Positions 6,345 to 7,109 of a stretch of DNA of 7,109 nt are shown piece after piece; position 1 is the stretch's first letter; each line of letters starts with the position of its first letter. The notes under the pieces are model-generated. The model was not told the DNA's origin. It saw nothing but the letters and a program-made list of their open reading frames with translations, and did no database searches. The DNA is from Candidatus Alkanophagales archaeon (lineage in GTDB: Archaea; Halobacteriota; Syntropharchaeia; Alkanophagales; B39-G2), in assembly GCA_003661185.1 (NCBI GenBank), contig QMVQ01000077.1, positions 1 to 7,109 of the forward strand, written 5' to 3'. A program made the translations under genes and the position numbers.

Positions 6345-6569
6345 CTTCCCCGCCATGGCGACGGCACCTCTCATCGGACTGGAATGCCGGAGCGCATAGG
6401 CGCAGCACTCCGCCCCCTCGCCCGTTCCCCGCCTTACGGCGAGGCTTCATACAAAGGTTCGCCGACAGCCCCGAGGACGACGTTCGCAAGGCGGGGGCTG
6501 ATGGGCGTGATGGACGTGATGGGAGGAGCTTCCGTTCCGCCCGCCGTTCCTCCGAATGCCTTGTCCTAA
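6345..6569 (+). pseudogene. Possible tnpB C-terminal remnant
   Basis: A plus-strand frame open to TAA at 6567-6569 reads RHGDGTSHRTGMPERIG early on, then a low-complexity, Arg/Pro/Ala-rich tail. GDGTS resembles the GDxTS motif found near the C-terminus of many TnpB proteins, and the segment lies just upstream of a right-end-like structure. No RuvC residues or zinc-finger cysteines are present. It could also be a chance open frame in GC-rich noncoding DNA. Confidence 0.3.
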
Positions 6570-6586
6570 GGATGACGGAGATGGAA

Positions 6587-6625
6587 GGCTTCCGATACGA
6601 ATGTCACCAAATGTTATCGGAAGCC
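6587..6625. repeat. Perfect 11-bp inverted repeat
   Basis: The arms ggcttccgata (6587-6597) and tatcggaagcc (6615-6625) are fully complementary and separated by 17 nt. There is no T-run after either arm, so it is not a simple terminator. It sits just upstream of the right-end-like segment and could be a hairpin of a TnpB guide RNA scaffold. Confidence 0.7.
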
Positions 6626-6715
6626 AAAACGCGGTTGCTCACTACTTCCTTTAAAGTGTCATCGGACTAGTGAACTACCCTAAGCTTGAGCTTGGGGCTT
6701 CCTCCGGCTGGAGCT
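6626..6715 (+). ncRNA. Omega-RNA-like right-end segment
   Basis: The segment includes ggttgctcactacttcc (6633-6649), tagtgaactaccc (6668-6680), an 8-bp hairpin ccctaagc-TTGA-gcttgggg (6678-6697, one G-T pair) and a second small hairpin ctcc-ggct-ggag (6702-6713). The tcacta near 6637 can pair with tagtga at 6668, giving a pseudoknot-like fold. TnpB guide RNAs come from this part of IS200/IS605 elements. Whether it is expressed, or works with any TnpB in the genome, is not shown by the sequence. Confidence 0.4.
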
Positions 6716-6734
6716 TGTACACATCTTTTTAAAG

Positions 6735-6792
6735 CCGCCAAGCCGAATTTCGGACAACGGCTGAGCGCATCTGAAGTCCAGCCGTAAGGCGG
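6735..6792. other. Possible structured RNA or DNA: three-way junction
   Basis: Three stems fit together: outer ccgcc (6735-6739)/ggcgg (6788-6792), inner ccga-att-tcgg (6743-6753), and a perfect 7-bp acggctg (6757-6763)/cagccgt (6779-6785) with a 15-nt loop. A tttttaaa run precedes it (6726-6733). It has no T-loop or anticodon arm typical of tRNA, and I recognise no known RNA family. Confidence 0.3.
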
Positions 6793-6843
6793 GATTTAGG
6801 CGAAGTGCCGAAGCCAGATACGCTCTGTTAGGTGAAGTTTTTA

Positions 6844-7092
6844 TCACTTGTAAATGCTCTTTCTGTGTCCAATTCTTAATATCACTATGTTATCATCATC
6901 AATATCAAATATGATTCTATAATCACCTATTCTGAATCTGTAGGTTCCTATTTTGGGGTGTATCAATTTTCTGGCATATCTAAAAGGTTCTTTAGCAAAT
7001 TCCTTTAGTTTCATAGCAATTCTATATTGGGTCTCTTTATCAAGATTTTTCCAGTCCTTCAGTGCTCTTTGGGTGAATATTACCCTATACAT
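6844..7092 (-). CDS. RelE/ParE-family toxin
   Basis: The 82-residue protein begins MYRVIFTQRALKDWKNLD and continues through a helical hairpin (about 19-38). It ends in the family's beta-sheet signature GTYRFRIGDYRIIFDIDDDNIVILRIGHRKSIYK, split by a turn near residue 70. RelE-type toxins cleave mRNA on the ribosome, while ParE relatives poison gyrase; the YRFRIGDYRIIF core fits the RelE side better. ATG at 7092 is preferred, with gagg 9 nt upstream; a TTG at 7107 would add five residues. An antitoxin gene would be expected immediately upstream, beyond the right edge. The gene is clearly more AT-rich than the operon genes, suggesting transfer. It converges on the noncoding element remnant to its left. 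Confidence 0.88.
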   Translation of the reverse strand: MYRVIFTQRALKDWKNLDKETQYRIAMKLKEFAKEPFRYARKLIHPKIGTYRFRIGDYRIIFDIDDDNIVILRIGHRKSIYK

Positions 7093-7109
7093 CAGAGATT
7101 TCCTCAAGA

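Larger units (their letters stand above)
6320..6715 (+). mobile_element. Decayed 3' portion of a second TnpB-type (IS605-like) element
   Basis: This gene-poor stretch is GC-rich and packed with inverted repeats: cgtct/agacg (6330-6341), cagcccc (6466-6472)/ggggctg (6494-6500), and an 11-bp pair at 6587-6625. It ends in tagtgaactaccc followed by a stable hairpin and ggcttcc, a layout I recognise from right ends of IS200/IS605-type elements. A short frame with GDGTS resembles the tail of TnpB. No catalytic part of TnpB remains. Assignment is from pattern memory and needs a search. Confidence 0.5.

Noticed and set aside
6735..6830. tRNA gene
   Set aside because: The fold has several stems but lacks the T-loop consensus, a 7-nt anticodon loop and a proper acceptor stem.
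6314..6843. CRISPR array
   Set aside because: Inverted repeats are present, but there are no regularly spaced direct repeats.

Overview
The window looks archaeal, most likely a euryarchaeon of the methanogen/ANME/Archaeoglobi type. This rests on AT-rich TATA-like boxes 20-50 nt before several starts, GGTG-type ribosome binding sites, GTG and TTG starts, and several families typical of archaea (stand-alone Roadblock protein, RAD55/KaiC-like proteins, a COG2229-type GTPase, a COG1665-type nucleotidyltransferase). The exact lineage is inference.

Layout. Positions 1-226 (minus) hold the 5' end of a TnpB gene (IS200/IS605 type) that runs off the left edge, preceded by a hairpin-rich flank (227-360). 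Positions 431-2609 (plus) are the most distinctive part: a compact operon encoding a Roadblock/LC7 protein, a RecA/KaiC-like protein whose P-loop has decayed, and a second decayed KaiC-like domain fused to an intact small Ras-like GTPase. A LysE-type exporter follows 19 bp later and may be co-transcribed. It ends tail-to-tail, overlapping by 20 bp, with a minus-strand nucleotidyltransferase (3242-4249). Further right on the minus strand are an Hsp20 small heat-shock protein and a MarC-family membrane protein. A four-cluster ferredoxin-like protein is divergent from marC. Positions 6314-6843 have no convincing intact gene, but the stretch is GC-rich and full of hairpins. I read it as the decayed 3' part of another TnpB element, including a right-end/omega-RNA-like segment, followed by a possible structured RNA. 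The right edge carries a RelE/ParE-type toxin in visibly AT-rich DNA.

How the genes may work together. Roadblock proteins are known partners of small GTPases: MglB with MglA in Myxococcus, CvnB with CvnD in Streptomyces conservons, and Ragulator/Rag-type complexes in eukaryotes. Here the same pair occurs in an archaeon with two RecA-fold domains that have lost their ATP-binding loop. I infer a GTP-controlled switch in which inactive RecA folds act as scaffolds or sensors. The remaining genes are ordinary housekeeping or accessory functions, and both window ends show traces of mobile DNA.
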